From positions 620,001-684,000 of the forward strand of contig NW_025408687.1 of the NCBI RefSeq assembly GCF_020360975.1: a stretch of 64,000 nucleotides of DNA. Reading direction: 5' to 3'. Shown piece after piece: positions 24,438 through 36,158 of the stretch. This DNA is from Hirsutella rhossiliensis (Eukaryota > Ascomycota > Sordariomycetes > Hypocreales > Ophiocordycipitaceae). Every line of letters begins with the position of its first letter. Position 1 is the first letter of the stretch. Below the pieces are notes generated by a model. That model was given only the letters and a program-made list of their open reading frames with translations. It searched no databases and was not told the DNA's origin. Both the position numbers and the translations under genes were made by a program.

Positions 24438-27400
24438 CTGACTGACTGACTGGCTCTGGGTCTCGCCAAGTCGACGAGGGAGCAGTGGCATTGTGAGCGT
24501 GGCGCTGGTGAAACACGCCACGGGGGGCTGTCTCTCGTCTTTCCCCAAATCATATCCAAAGATATGCCCATGGGAATTCGAGGACCCTGAAATTCGACTT
24601 TTTTTTTATGTCTCGTCGGGTTTCTCAAGGCCCTGTCCTAGGACATGTCGGAGCCAACCTCTCAACATGCTCCACATGGGCCACGTCACCCCCTTTTTCC
24701 CTGCTGTTTATTCCTCCATCCATCCTCGTACAGTACGATGACCCTTAATTGCCTTTATTTTTCTCAATGCTGGTACCGCATGCATTACCGCGTGCATGTA
24801 CCGGATACAAGGCACGGCCAACCTCTACACGTCCCTTCAGCCCCGCTCGGGCGACGGGGACCATATAGCCTTATTAAGCATGCCTCCCATCGCTACGGCG
24901 AGCCTTGCCCAGCCATCATGGGCTGGTGAATTTTCCCGACGGGTCCAACAGAAGGCCACGCCATGTCCATTACCGTGTATTTTTGGGCCGAGGGAGCATT
25001 TGTCACGCCCAACAAGCACCCTGAGCGCCGTGAAGTCACAATCCAAGAAACCAAGAAACCCAGATTCCCAAAAGCAATGACCCGGACATCGAGCCCCGTA
25101 TCCGTCCGTATCAAGGATAGAATCGTGGATCCCATCGGCCAGGCCAATACGTATGTACGGAGCAAGGTGGGCGTATCGTATGTAAAATTGTGCAGAGAAC
25201 CACCGTCATGAAATGAAACGATGCTCATTGGTGCCAAGGGAGAATTCGGGCTTTACAATCGCCCCTCCTCGACCTGGAAGATTACAGTACGCGCACCTCA
25301 TCCGTACAGTCCGCATGCCGTGCGCATTACCAAGTACATGTATGTGTGCTGGGAGATATGGCTGCCGAGAGATACAGTACAAGTACAGTATGTATGTACA
25401 TGGCTTGGCCCTGGACCGGTCAGTCGGTGACACGGCAAGCCGTGAAGAACCAGAACCATGATCCGGCCCCGTGTGTCACGCGCCCCGACTGCTGCCGCCT
25501 TGCATCCATCTCGCAGCTTGGTGAAGACGGCCCTTTCTTCCCCACCCCGGCATCACTCTGTACAGTACCAACTCACGACGAACGATGGAGGCCCCTTCGA
25601 GCCGAATACCGGTACTGTGACGCATTCTGAACCAGCACACACACTGCTCGGGGTAGGCAGGTATCTCCGGCCATATTAAATCTCGACGCGTGATTTCAAC
25701 ACACAAAGTACCGCACAGGGATATGGATGGGCCAGACACGCACGAGGTTTCTATATTAAAGCAAGCATCCCGTGCTATTGCTATATTAAAACATGGGCGG
25801 CTACAAGAAGCAGCGATTTCCTGGACGGCTGGGTCATTTGGAGATCCCTTCCCCTCGCTCACCCCTGAGGAGACGCAGGCGAGGAAGAAAAAAAAAGACT
25901 ACGACAGGGGATTGTCCGAGCCTAGTCTTCCGAAAAAAGGAAAAAAAGCAAGGGCTCGCTCGGCGTACTGCCGGGTCGAGAACTAGTCAGCTGGTCGCCG
26001 TTCCTCCATTAACTTAGCTTCTCCGGCTTCTGGTTAGAATACGTATGACGGGCGTGTCTATCTTGGTCACGATAATTCGACGGCTGGCCGTGCATCCGTC
26101 CTTTTTTCTGCGCGTAATGGAAATCCCAATATTTTCGTCCGCAATCCTCACCCGGCTTCCAAAGAGGGCCAAGCCGGCGCAACCCAGGAGCAGAACCGAG
26201 AGAGGGGCCAGTCACGCTACGTGATCTTGCAGCAAGCGGGTGTGGTGGACCTGAGGCATTTTGATTCCCCTCTCCGCATTTTCCGTGCATTTCTTTCTTT
26301 CCTTCTTCCTCACCAGGTGGCCGGGCAGCGGATCTGCTTGCCCCGTCGAGAATGAAGGCACTGGCGTGTAGGCAAACCCACACTGTGCTACACGGGGCTG
26401 TGGGTGCCCATAGCACAGTGCTCATAAATTCCATGCACGATACCCACAGGTGAAACGCCAGGCTTGGTCGAGGATTCCTTTTTGTTCTGTGCTTTCAGTC
26501 GATGATGCATCGATTCCCGCGGGCGGGCCCCCCTGGTGCAGCCAGAATTCTAAACCGATGGTCGGCGTTTTCGCCACCGCCAGAAGAAACCAAAGCCTTG
26601 GCGTTTGTCTGCTCAGTCATTGGAACAAAGTTTCCCTGTCTGCAAGGCAGAGCATCATTCTGACGTCTGCGGTGTAATAACAAGTACTCCGTGTTTGCCG
26701 AAGGCAGTCAGACGGTATATTTGTCGCCAGAGCGGGCGGCAAGGTACGTGTGCAAAAATAGCGGATACATAGGCAGCGCACTTTATACATTTGATGACGG
26801 GGCATGGGTCCAGTCATCGTCATGGACGCAGCTGTCTTGGTGCCAAGTTTTTTTTCCCGCACTTTACAGAGTACAGTATAGCACGAATCACAGAATAGTA
26901 CGCACACGGACAGTCAGCCAGCCTTGCCGCGGGACCGAGGTCCGTGACGGCAGACAGGCCGAGCGATCAGCCAGCGACGTGTCCTGGAGGCAGACGTCTC
27001 GTGGCTTTGCTGCTGAGGCGAAAGGGCGAGGCAATGGCCATCGTTTGGGTGGTTGGCGTAGCGCTGCATGCACGTCTCCGCTCGGGTGTGACTCGCAGGA
27101 TTTTCTTCTCCTCCGCCTTTTCTGGGTCGGTGCTTCGAGAAGGATGGATGGATGTATGGCCATGGTGAGGAAAACAAAAAGAAAAGAAAAAAAGGCTGAC
27201 GAATGACTGGCGGAAGCCTCGCAGGACCCGTCAGACCTTGAGACCCGCTTAGAGGGGCAAGGCCGAGTGCGCGTGTGTTGGGGGGGCCGGTTTAGAAATT
27301 ACCCACCTCACGACTAACCCACACGTGCACTCATCAGGTACTTGCATACTGTACATGTACTGTCCTGCCGGCCCGCTGATGCGTGATGCCCCCCCAAACC

Positions 27401-28444
27401 CCCCTAAATAAACTGGAGAGCCACGCCTCTAGGGCCTTCATTTGCGTCACATCAGGCTACTAGCGGCCGTCCTGGGTGGTACGCCGTCGTCAGAAACAGG
27501 GGAGACGGATGCAGGAGCAGCGAAGAGAGCGTCAGCAGTGCAAGCACAGCCCACAAGGTTCAATAAAAGACTATGGCCGATGCCATACCCACCGATAACG
27601 CCAGAGTATCACTACTGCGCCGAAGCGGGACGGGGATTACCCAAACTACAGTACTCTGTACATACATACTTCTCTTCCTTCAACAGGCTGCCGAGGAACT
27701 AAAATTGCAGTGTGTGACGCTGCCCATGCCTCGCACTAGTCGGTCGGTTGAAGCTAGCCATCTCTATAATTTCGGGTGAAATGAGGCTGTAAAAATCCCC
27801 CCCTCTCGCTTGACAGATATTTCCCGCCAAGACAGAGTGAAGATACCCTGTAGTGGAGTTTGACATCTCAGTCAAGCAAGGGCACCTGCGTACAACAACA
27901 CTGTGATGGCCAGCAAAGACACAGATGCTTGGGGGCTGTTGTGGGTGGCGGATGACTGTGTCCAATCAAACCACAGGGCTGTGGGGATGGCCCTTGGCTG
28001 TGTTTGTTTGTGTGGGCTGGGCTTGTCCAAGCACACGTACCGCATCTTGTACAGTACATGCAGTACTCTCTCTCCGCGCCATCTCCTCCGGGTGACTCGT
28101 GTCGTCGAAGGCCTTGCACAATTGAGCAAGACACCTCAGGTTGGCACATGCCAAGCTGCGATGCACTCTCCGCCCTGAGCCTCTCAGCCCACGAGTCTTG
28201 GCCAAGAGTCTCTGCCCCGGGTCTCTGGCCCTGAGTCTCCCTCCGCTGGCTCAGTCAGCCTCAAGCCAGCGCCAAGTATGCACTCTCCTCACTCACTCTC
28301 ACACACGCACGGACTGCCACATGGAGAGCAAGCGGTCTTGTGCGCCAGCTCGCCACGCATGCAAATCGAGGGTGGGGGGGGCCAGCGTTTCGGTTCCTCG
28401 GACGCGACAGAGGTGGAGGAGGAGGAAGAAGAAGAAAGGAGAAG

Positions 28445-28466
28445 GCATGTACAGTACGGTACATGC
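28445..28466. repeat. perfect hairpin GCATGTAC-N6-GTACATGC
   Basis: Two 8 bp arms pair fully around the 6 nt loop agtacg. It lies within a GTAC-rich part of the intergenic region. It may be a protein-binding palindrome or chance in repetitive DNA. Confidence 0.6.
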
Positions 28467-30492
28467 GCTCATAGAGGATGCGGTACGAAGTATAGCCGCT
28501 GCTGTACTGTACAGTCAGACACTGCGGCAAGTCACGCGCCGCCCGAAGCTTTCTCTGCCTGATGCCCAAAGCCAGAGAGAGCCTGATGGACGACTGGATG
28601 GCCAGCCAGTCGCTGCGCCAGTCGGTGGCGACTCCATCAACCCCTGTCCCCCTCCCCCGTAGCCTGGGGCTGCCAGCTTCCATTCTCCGTGCCTCGAGGG
28701 CCGCTGACGCACCCCTAGCAATCCTAACAGAGGCACACAGAGACACGGCGAGTCCCCAGTACCCATCCCCGTCCCCGTTGCCAGTGCCCAACACCCGCGG
28801 CCGGGAGCCTCCACCTCGTACCTGTACATACATGTACCTACGTGTGCCACTTGCCCAGGTGGGGGGCAAGGGGCGGCCAGAGGAGGCAGGAAAGCCTGAG
28901 GTAATGTGTTGCGACCCTGCCGCAGTCAATCAGCCCGCCGTACTGCTCAGCTTTGATGGAGCCCCTGGCTCCTCCCCCATTCGCAGCACAACAGGCATGT
29001 ACCGAGTACAGGTATCTTACGAGGAGGCGGAACGGAGTACCGAGTACGCAGTACAGGGGGGGTACCTGTGCCCCAGCCGACCGTCGCCCGGCAAGGGAGG
29101 TACCCGGGGCGTCATCTGTTGCGCCCACACAAACAGAACCTAAAGGTGACACGGCAACAGTGGACGGGGCCAAGCAACCAGACTAGAACGAAAAAAAAAG
29201 TTGCCGGTACTTACTGTACTTACCTACCCAACCTATCCACTGTACTGTAATGTATGGCCTACAGTCCCCGATCTCTGCCCTTCCTCCTGCCCGTCCACCC
29301 ACTGATACAGCCGGCTGTGCCGCCCGTAGCCTTCATCATCCTCGCCGTCCCATCCTCCTAATCCCCATTTGACGCCCCATACCACACCCCCATCCTGACC
29401 TACCACCTACCACACACACACTCTCTCTTCTCTCTTTCTTCTTCAACCCTCCTCTCCTCGCTCTCTCTCCTTCGCCCTCCCCCATTCTCTTCACTCCGCC
29501 ACGGAAAACCGAATCCGCCGAAGCCTTCGACAACCCCCGTCACGAACTCGTCACCGTTCGTCGACCATCGGATTCAGGTCTCGCGCACGTGTTCCCTCAG
29601 GGTCGACTGAGGTGGAAGTGGTCGTCGTCGGTTATCGCTTCGTCCACTGGTCGGCATTCCACCTCTTCGGGGTTCACTTCCCTTCGTCGACGGCCTTCTC
29701 TTACAGGTAAGCTAGCATTGCGACGTTTTGTCTTCCCTAGTCGGTTTGTCTGGTCTACATGTTCCGGTCTGTCCTTATTTTGGCAACCCGGTCTTGAGCA
29801 CCGTCCCTCGCCTTCCAATCCACGGCAACAGTTTATCGCGCCGCGTCAAGAGGCGCAAACAAGTGCCGAACCTGTACGACCAGATCGAATACGCCCAAAG
29901 ACAACTCTCAAGCTCGACCTGAGCGCTTTCTGAGCGCATCCCGCTGTCCAGGTTTGCCTCGGTGCGGGCTCTGCGATTCTCAGCAAGCATCCCCTTTTCG
30001 AACACTGTTGTGTGCCGCGGCCTCGTGTTGCGACATCAACAGAGCACGCTGAAGCGTCTTGCAGTCTGGCAGGAAACCCGGCTGACCATAATTGCAGAGC
30101 GCCTTGATTCCCTGCTTTCCCTCCCGCGCCTCGCAGCCGTGTCACATCCCCAACGACCATTTAACACATCCACGATCACACGACCCGGGACACAGACTCC
30201 CCACAACATATCCGTACTGGCCGGCACCTCGCAACATACTTCAGGCAGAACTCTGCGCCACTCGCCTACATTGTCACTCAATACGACAATATAGTTCAGG
30301 CGTTAAATGGCTGGACAACGCAAATAAAAGTTTTGCCTGTTCTCTTCGCGCCTCGTTTGCATTTCTTTTTGCCCCAACACAGCAGCGTCAACTTCCTCTG
30401 GACCATCCGCACTCCTGTGTCTCACGTCTTCAGCTCTACACTCCGACCAAGATCAATCCGGTCTTTGTCGGACGCCTCACATCTGAGTCATC

Positions 30493-31488
30493 ATGCCCGG
30501 AGGCGTGTGCGCCGTCCTCGACTATGAGGTCAACACGATGGCCGAATATGTTGCTGAGATGGCGACCCGAGTGGTGACCCCCGAGGCCACCGTTACGACG
30601 CCGTTCCGCAAATTTGTGTCCCAGATCCTTACCTCGACCCGGCTCCCCAGCACTACGATCCTCTTGGGTATGAACTACCTCGCCAAGAGAATCAACGCCA
30701 TGAAGGAGCAGGGCCCTTTCAAGGCATCCGAAGGCCAAGTCTGGCGATATCTTACCGTCTCGCTTCTCTTGGGTAGCAAGTTTCTCGACGACAATACGTT
30801 TCAGAACCGCTCCTGGTCCGAGGTCAGCGGAATCGCCGTCTCGGAACTTAATGCTCTCGAGTTCGACTGGGTCCAGGCTATGAGCTGGCGGCTCTATGTC
30901 AACCTTGACCTTAGCAAGGACTACCAGGCCTGGCTCGACAACTGGCGTGAGTGGCAGCAGATGAAGAAGCGCCTGGCCGCCCAGGCTAGCCGTGAAAGGC
31001 TGGTGTCGCTGGTACCAGCAATCGACACGGAGATTGCACGCTACCACAATCACCGCCAGTCGCCTCACTCGCGCTATGTCCAGGAGCAAGTTGCCGAGTA
31101 CGAGCGTTATCAGGCCATGAAGGCGCAGCAAGGCTACCGGTCTCGTGAGGGGTCCTGGGGGCACAACCCTTGGAGTGCTCCGCTGACGCCCCCAGACTCT
31201 GGCTACGGCACGCCGGAATACGTCATGTCCGCGACGTCGAGCAACGCACGCTACAACGAGTGGTTTGCGCAGGCCACTGCGCAGTACGCCAACAGATACC
31301 CCCAGCACTCGGGCCACAATGCATTTTACCCAAACCACCAGACACCCTATCATCACGGGCAATACCCGTATAACTCTGGCGCCTGGGAGCACGGCATGGC
31401 TGAATGCAGCTGCCCCAGTTGTGTCGCTCCGATGAAGCAGACCCCTTACTTCATGTCCCACGGCTACGGCCAGCCGGTCGTGGGTTGA
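30493..31488 (+). CDS. CLG1: Clg1/Pho80-type cyclin
   Basis: A single exon of 331 residues. The first half is a cyclin box (about residues 30-160): TTPFRKFVSQILTSTRLPST, LLGMNYLAKRI, VWRYLTVSLLLGSKFLDDNT and the diagnostic NRSWSEVSGIAVSELNALE, then FDWVQAMSWRLYVN. This pattern belongs to cyclins that partner Pho85-type kinases, and Clg1-like proteins are the closest I recognise. The C-terminal half is Tyr/Gln/His-rich and disordered, with a late SCPSCV motif. The probable role is to direct a Pho85-family CDK in nutrient or cell-cycle signalling (inference). Its upstream region is unusually long and pyrimidine-rich. CLG1 is offered as a family label; another Pho85 cyclin is possible. Confidence 0.85.
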   Translation: MPGGVCAVLDYEVNTMAEYVAEMATRVVTPEATVTTPFRKFVSQILTSTRLPSTTILLGMNYLAKRINAMKEQGPFKASEGQVWRYLTVSLLLGSKFLDDNTFQNRSWSEVSGIAVSELNALEFDWVQAMSWRLYVNLDLSKDYQAWLDNWREWQQMKKRLAAQASRERLVSLVPAIDTEIARYHNHRQSPHSRYVQEQVAEYERYQAMKAQQGYRSREGSWGHNPWSAPLTPPDSGYGTPEYVMSATSSNARYNEWFAQATAQYANRYPQHSGHNAFYPNHQTPYHHGQYPYNSGAWEHGMAECSCPSCVAPMKQTPYFMSHGYGQPVVG

Positions 31489-33508
31489 CGACCATCATTG
31501 GTGCCTTTCTCCAGTGGCGACGGTTGACGACGGAGCCACAGCGCTTCCACCCACCCCCTTGCATCTTTCAAAAAAAGCGAAAGAGTCGTGGCGTCCGCAT
31601 AATGGATACGAATTTTTTCTTCATTTCCCCATCAACGACGTCTTCTCTTCAGATACCCCTCGGCACGACAAATTGTTCATGCGACCATTTTCGGTACATT
31701 TTTTTAAGGCGAGAAGTCGATTGTGCCCGTCGCCTCAGACCCTGCTTTCAGCGCACGAGCGGCCCTCTGAGGCCTGTGCGGGCTGGGGAGAGATTTCACA
31801 CGGCGCAGCGACGACACCCTCGATATAGGCTCTTAATGGTCATTTTCAGGCGTCTTGGTTTTTCAGCTTCCCGGATCGGTTGTCCTGATAGATTCTAAAA
31901 ACGACATTTTCGTCTCGGGCACTCGACTCGCGTGTCTGACCGCCGCAGGTCCGTATCCCAATGCCGAAGCGTTGCGCTTCCCCTGGATCTTGTTGGCATG
32001 TTCGCCGCAATCAGCAGGTCACGGTTGTCGAGGCACCGCCACGGCAGTAACCGACACCTCTACCTCAGGCACGACTCACGGCGACGATGATTTGGCCGCC
32101 TTGTGGGGCAACACCTGAAACGATCTGGCGTGTTTGGCTTTCATTTGTGTTGAGAAAAATGAGGTGCGGATTGAGACGGGCCTGTCTCGCGCACAGTCCA
32201 TCGCATTCGAACGGCCATGTCGCCACTCAGAATGCTCTTATTGCGACGGTCATTCGACGGAGACGAGAGATAGATTCTTTTCTCCCCTCAAAAAAAGCCT
32301 GGAACAGCGCACGTTGCGGTGCGCCAGTCGACTGGAAGAGACTCGGGAGTTTCCCATGAGACAAATATGAGATTTTACGAAACGGGTTTTTCATGCATCG
32401 CGTCGAGCGGATAAAACGGTGATTCGGGCGAGTCGTGCGCACATGCGTACGGCCTTGGTTGTTCTCCTCAATTGCATGGGATTTGCATTCTGCCTCCAAA
32501 AATGGTTCGACGGGCGACGCTACTCCATCGGCAACGCTCTGGCAAACGACACCGCACTTTGGAGGCTGTTTTCTTGACCTGTGTTAAAACGTTTTTCTTC
32601 ATGGGCGGGCATCAGTAGAGACGCGCGGGGTTTTCGAACTGGCGGGGTTGTGCGTCGGGACTTAATGGCGTTCATTTCTTCGTGAAGCTCTTCTTTTTTT
32701 CCTAGGCCTCTCTTTCTTTCCTTGGTCGAGGTGACGGACGGTACTGGCAGACTGATGGCACTGCTCCTTTTTGTGCTTGCGGCGTTGGCATTTGTTTTTC
32801 CCATGGAGGACGGACTGGTTGATGGATGGGCGCGCCGCTACAGACGCTACAGAATGAGAATGGTGGATGGGACGAAGGGCAAAGGAAAATAGGCAATAGT
32901 GAGGGAGAGGTCGAACAGACGGTTGGATTGCGATGGGCTCGAGAATTGGGAGCACAAAGTCTGAGCATCCTACTGCGCGCTGATTCAACGCCGGCGAAAC
33001 GAATTAAACAGATTGTCTCGTCGACCTTGTCATGTTTGCATGCTGGTCGTTGCTGTGATGAAGCTGAAGGAGGCGGTTGTCGGCTGATATTCGGGAAGCC
33101 GTCGTTTGGTATGAGGCACTTGGGGAAGTAACTTACTTGACGCATGCAATCTCGCACTCACTCGAGCCTCAAACTCAAGAATATTTCACCCATTACCCGT
33201 ACCGATATTGAATCCATTGGTGTTCCGCAGACCACCCATCCTGCAACCTGAGGCTTCTTGGCGGGCAGCTCATCTGAATTCCACTCTGTTCGGGCACTTT
33301 GTCCTCCCGGCGGCTCGGCGCCTGTGCATCAGCCATCAGAAGCGGAAGCACGCACATCTCATCGCTCACGACAGCGCGCCAAGCATCTCATGAGCCGCGC
33401 AGCAAACGGCGTCTGGAGCGAGCATACAAAGCCACAAGCCGAGCCGGCGGTGTCAAGGGAAGAGAGAGCGCGTGAGGGGGTGGTAGGGGAGGAGTAGAAG
33501 AAGGAGCC
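31489..33508. other. 2 kb intergenic region between cyclin and FYV6-like genes
   Basis: No coding frame is supported. It is more AT-rich than its surroundings, with several A and T runs (31568-31576, 32289-32298, 32692-32700), and probably holds the cyclin 3' UTR and the next promoter. Confidence 0.45.
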
Positions 33509-34386
33509 ATGACCAGTCGCTTCGTGTCCGGGGGAACGATAGGTTCCGGCGGCGACGCCTCGAGCCAGCAGCAGCGGCAATCGCCACCTCTAGCGGCGGC
33601 AGCGGCGGCGGCGTCGGGAGCCAAGAAGAACCCGGAGTGGGAGGCCGTCCAGCAGGAACTCGAGGCCGAGCGCAAGCGCCGCGAAGAGGCTCGGCTCAAG
33701 GCTGCCACTGGGGGGGAGCAGTCTCTTTACGACATTCTGCAAGCTAACAAGGGTTTGTCTGCTCTCGTCCTTCTCCCCCTTCTCACTCTGTCCTTCAGCC
33801 TCCCCTGTTTCGGGAGAGCATGTTCAAAGCACCACGGCCGAATCCAGCTAACGTGCGCGGGCAAAAAACAAAAACAGCGGCCAAGCAGGCGGCCTTTGAG
33901 GAAAAGAACAAACTCAAGAACCAGTTCCGGGCGCTCGACGACGACGAGGCCGGGTTTCTGGACGAGGTCAGGGAGCGCATGCGGCGCGACGAGGAGAGGG
34001 TGAGGCGGGAGACGGAGGAGGGGCTGCGGGCGTTTCGGCAGCGGCAGCGGGGTGGCGACGAGGAGGGCGAGGGCGGCGATGGGCGGCCGCCGCTGCAGCG
34101 GGCGGGAACCGAGGGCGTCGAGGTGGACGAGGAGGCGGGGGAGTGGGGAGTGGGGAGGAAGAGGAAGAGGAGTGCGCGGGAGAGGGATATCAGGGGGTTG
34201 AGGCGCAGGGTCAGTGCCGGCGGCGATGAGGGCCCGGGAGAGCGGACAAGGGGCGGTCCGGCCGAGGGGGGTTCGCCGCCGGCGGGGAATGGCCCCGTCA
34301 AGGGCGGCGGGACGGCTGGCGAGCGGGCCAAGGAGAAGAAGGCGCTGTCGGCGTTGGTCGACTATGGCTCCGACGAGAGTGATTGA
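33509..34386 (+). CDS. FYV6: FAM192A/Fyv6-domain protein (spliceosome second-step factor)
   Basis: Two exons (33509-33752, 33878-34386) with a 125 nt intron carrying a CTAAC site give 250 residues. The N-terminal domain is recognisable in two blocks split by the intron: FVSGGTI, EWEAVQQELEAERKRREEA, SLYDILQANK, then AAKQAAFEEKNKLKNQFRA and LDDDEAGFLDEV. That is the FAM192A/Fyv6/NIP30 domain. In yeast Fyv6 acts in the second catalytic step of splicing; the human relative (PIP30) binds the PA28-gamma proteasome activator. The C-terminal half is charged, Gly/Arg-rich and disordered, with a putative NLS (GRKRKR), and ends LSALVDYGSDESD, as in relatives. Which role holds in this fungus is not shown by sequence. 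Confidence 0.88.
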
Positions 34387-34742
34387 TGGGGGATACAATC
34401 GGACGAGGCATACACGATGCGACCCTCTCCATCTGTCTGGTGAACTACACATACCTTGGTAAGGAGAAGAGAAGAAGAAGTGGCAATGTTGCCGCGATAT
34501 GTAAGAGTGGCTTGTAATATGGGCGGCGACATCTTGTCCGCCCTTGATCTCCGGCTTCCCGCGCTGCCTTCCACCTCTTGACATCGAGCCGGCCATTGGT
34601 GAGTTGTTCTTTATACAAAGCTCTCTCCCCCTCTCCCCTTTCGCCGGGGGGAGAGGGAAACGAGAGAGAGGCGAGAAGAGTGGTATGATGATAGTACAGG
34701 GCCTGTATCCCCCCTCCCCTCATGGCGGCTACTTCTGCCCTC
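34387..34742. other. short convergent intergenic region (FYV6-like / TIM54)
   Basis: This is the 3' flank of two converging genes. It contains GA/CT-rich low-complexity sequence (34620-34670) and no gene. Confidence 0.5.
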
Positions 34743-36158
34743 TCAATCGTCGTCGAGGTTCCCGACATTGGGCCCCCGGGGCTTGCTCTCAAACGCCCTC
34801 GCGCCCCATCGCCACAGCCCCCTTAAGCTCCCCTTGACCCAGCCCTCGACCTCGTCCTCGGGCACGACAATGGCAGCTGCCCGCGCCTGGTCCTCGGGCG
34901 TCATCTCGAAGCGCCTCATGCGCTGCGCTATACGCCCGTCGAGCACCACGGGCGCCGTCCAGATTTTTTCCTTTGGTTGCTCCGCGACGGCGGCGTCGTC
35001 GGCCTGCTCGTCGCCGTCGCCGTCGCCATCCTTCCAGACCCTCTTGGGCCAGTCGGCCTCCTCGTGGGCGAGGGCGAGCTGCTGCTCGTGCTGGCCGTCG
35101 GCGGCCTCGCGCCACTCGCGCCCGGCGGCCAGGCACACGGCGGCGACGTCGCGGCCGACGTGGTCGGCGAGCGAGCGGCGGTTGAAGAAGCGGCCGAGGC
35201 GCACAAACGTCTGCGTGAAGCCGAGGCGGTGGGGGAAGGGGATCGGCGCCGAGGGGGAGAATTCGGCGGGGATGTGGGCGGGCAGGCTGGCCGAGGAGTA
35301 GTCGTCGGGCGTGTTGTGCGGCGGGGGCTGGGGTGGCCGCGAGGTCTTTTCCTCCTTTTTGTCTTCCTTTTTGTCCTCCTTGTCGCCCTCTTCCTTATCG
35401 GTTGCCGCATCCGCCATCGAAGCCTCTGTTGTCGGCGCTTCTGCCTCGACCACTGCTTCGGGCTGCGGCGGTGGTGGAGGAGGATCAAGAGGCCCTAGCC
35501 AGCCCTCATGAAGGCCCCGGATATACTCTTTCCACGTATGGCGCCCGATGACAATGTCGCCCTTGACCCCCTCGTATTGTGGCACCCCCATCTTTTTCCT
35601 CAGGTCCTCGACCAGCGCATCGTCCGTCTTGGGCAGCTCCTGACCCGGCCTCTCGTCGGCCATCCTCGCCCTGCGGACCTTTTCGGCGACGGCGGCGCGG
35701 ACATCGCCCTGCTGGCGGCCCTGGACAAACTCCCAGTCGAGACCCGAGGCGGCCAGGACGGGCTTGACATACTCGATGAAGTGGTCCTGAGCGACGCGCA
35801 GGCCGTCGCCGGGGGGCGCCTCGAGGTAGACGGTTAGCTTGCGCGGTAGCTGGTTGGGGGCGGCGACGAGCTCCCGCGACAGGGGCTCGACGGCGCGGCG
35901 CCAGCGGGCGGTGGCGCGGCGCTTCTCGCGGCGGTCGTAGACAATGGCCGAGGTCAAGGTGCCGGTGACGGCCCAGAAGATGAGCCAGTTGCGCGAGGGG
36001 AGCTTGCGCGGGAGGTTGGGCAGGCCGAGCATGCGCAGGGCCGGGTTGCCGGCGGGAGCAGCAGGAGGTTTGGGAGGTTTAGGAGCTGCTGCCGCTGCAG
36101 GAGGAGATTTGGAAGCGGCGGAGCTGGCCGGCTTGGGATCGGGGTTGGAGTCGGCCAT
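34743..36158 (-). CDS. TIM54: mitochondrial import inner membrane translocase subunit Tim54
   Basis: This component of the TIM22 carrier-import complex sits in the inner membrane with most of the protein in the intermembrane space. A single exon of 471 residues is close to family size. A Pro/Ala-rich N-terminal stretch leads to GNPALRMLGLPNLPRKLPSR, the family signature, then one membrane span at about 57-75 (NWLIFWAVTGTLTSAIVYD) and KRRA. The soluble domain includes RKLTVYLEAPPGDGL, HFIEYVKPVLAASGLDWE and DIVIGRHTWKEYIRG. A Glu/Lys-rich insert with poly-Pro lies in the middle. The C-terminal part reads PFPHRLGFTQTFVRL and ends GNLDDD. Fungal Tim54 is poorly conserved outside these blocks, so no catalytic residues are expected. 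Confidence 0.92.
   Translation of the reverse strand: MADSNPDPKPASSAASKSPPAAAAAPKPPKPPAAPAGNPALRMLGLPNLPRKLPSRNWLIFWAVTGTLTSAIVYDRREKRRATARWRRAVEPLSRELVAAPNQLPRKLTVYLEAPPGDGLRVAQDHFIEYVKPVLAASGLDWEFVQGRQQGDVRAAVAEKVRRARMADERPGQELPKTDDALVEDLRKKMGVPQYEGVKGDIVIGRHTWKEYIRGLHEGWLGPLDPPPPPPQPEAVVEAEAPTTEASMADAATDKEEGDKEDKKEDKKEEKTSRPPQPPPHNTPDDYSSASLPAHIPAEFSPSAPIPFPHRLGFTQTFVRLGRFFNRRSLADHVGRDVAAVCLAAGREWREAADGQHEQQLALAHEEADWPKRVWKDGDGDGDEQADDAAVAEQPKEKIWTAPVVLDGRIAQRMRRFEMTPEDQARAAAIVVPEDEVEGWVKGSLRGLWRWGARAFESKPRGPNVGNLDDD

Larger units (their letters stand above)
23321..30492. other. 7.2 kb region without a recognised gene
   Basis: No frame here looks coding: open frames are short, lie opposite one another and lack family motifs. 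The DNA is not RIP-like. It has a CCCATGCAC-type tandem block (24376-24437), many GTAC-containing words (for example around 25340-25400, 28440-28520, 28810-29060), a perfect 8 bp-arm hairpin (28445-28466) and, from about 29,300 on, a pyrimidine-rich stretch that is probably the cyclin promoter and leader. A splice-like junction (cttacag followed by gtaagc near 29700) hints at a leader intron. Non-coding RNA genes cannot be excluded. Confidence 0.45.
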
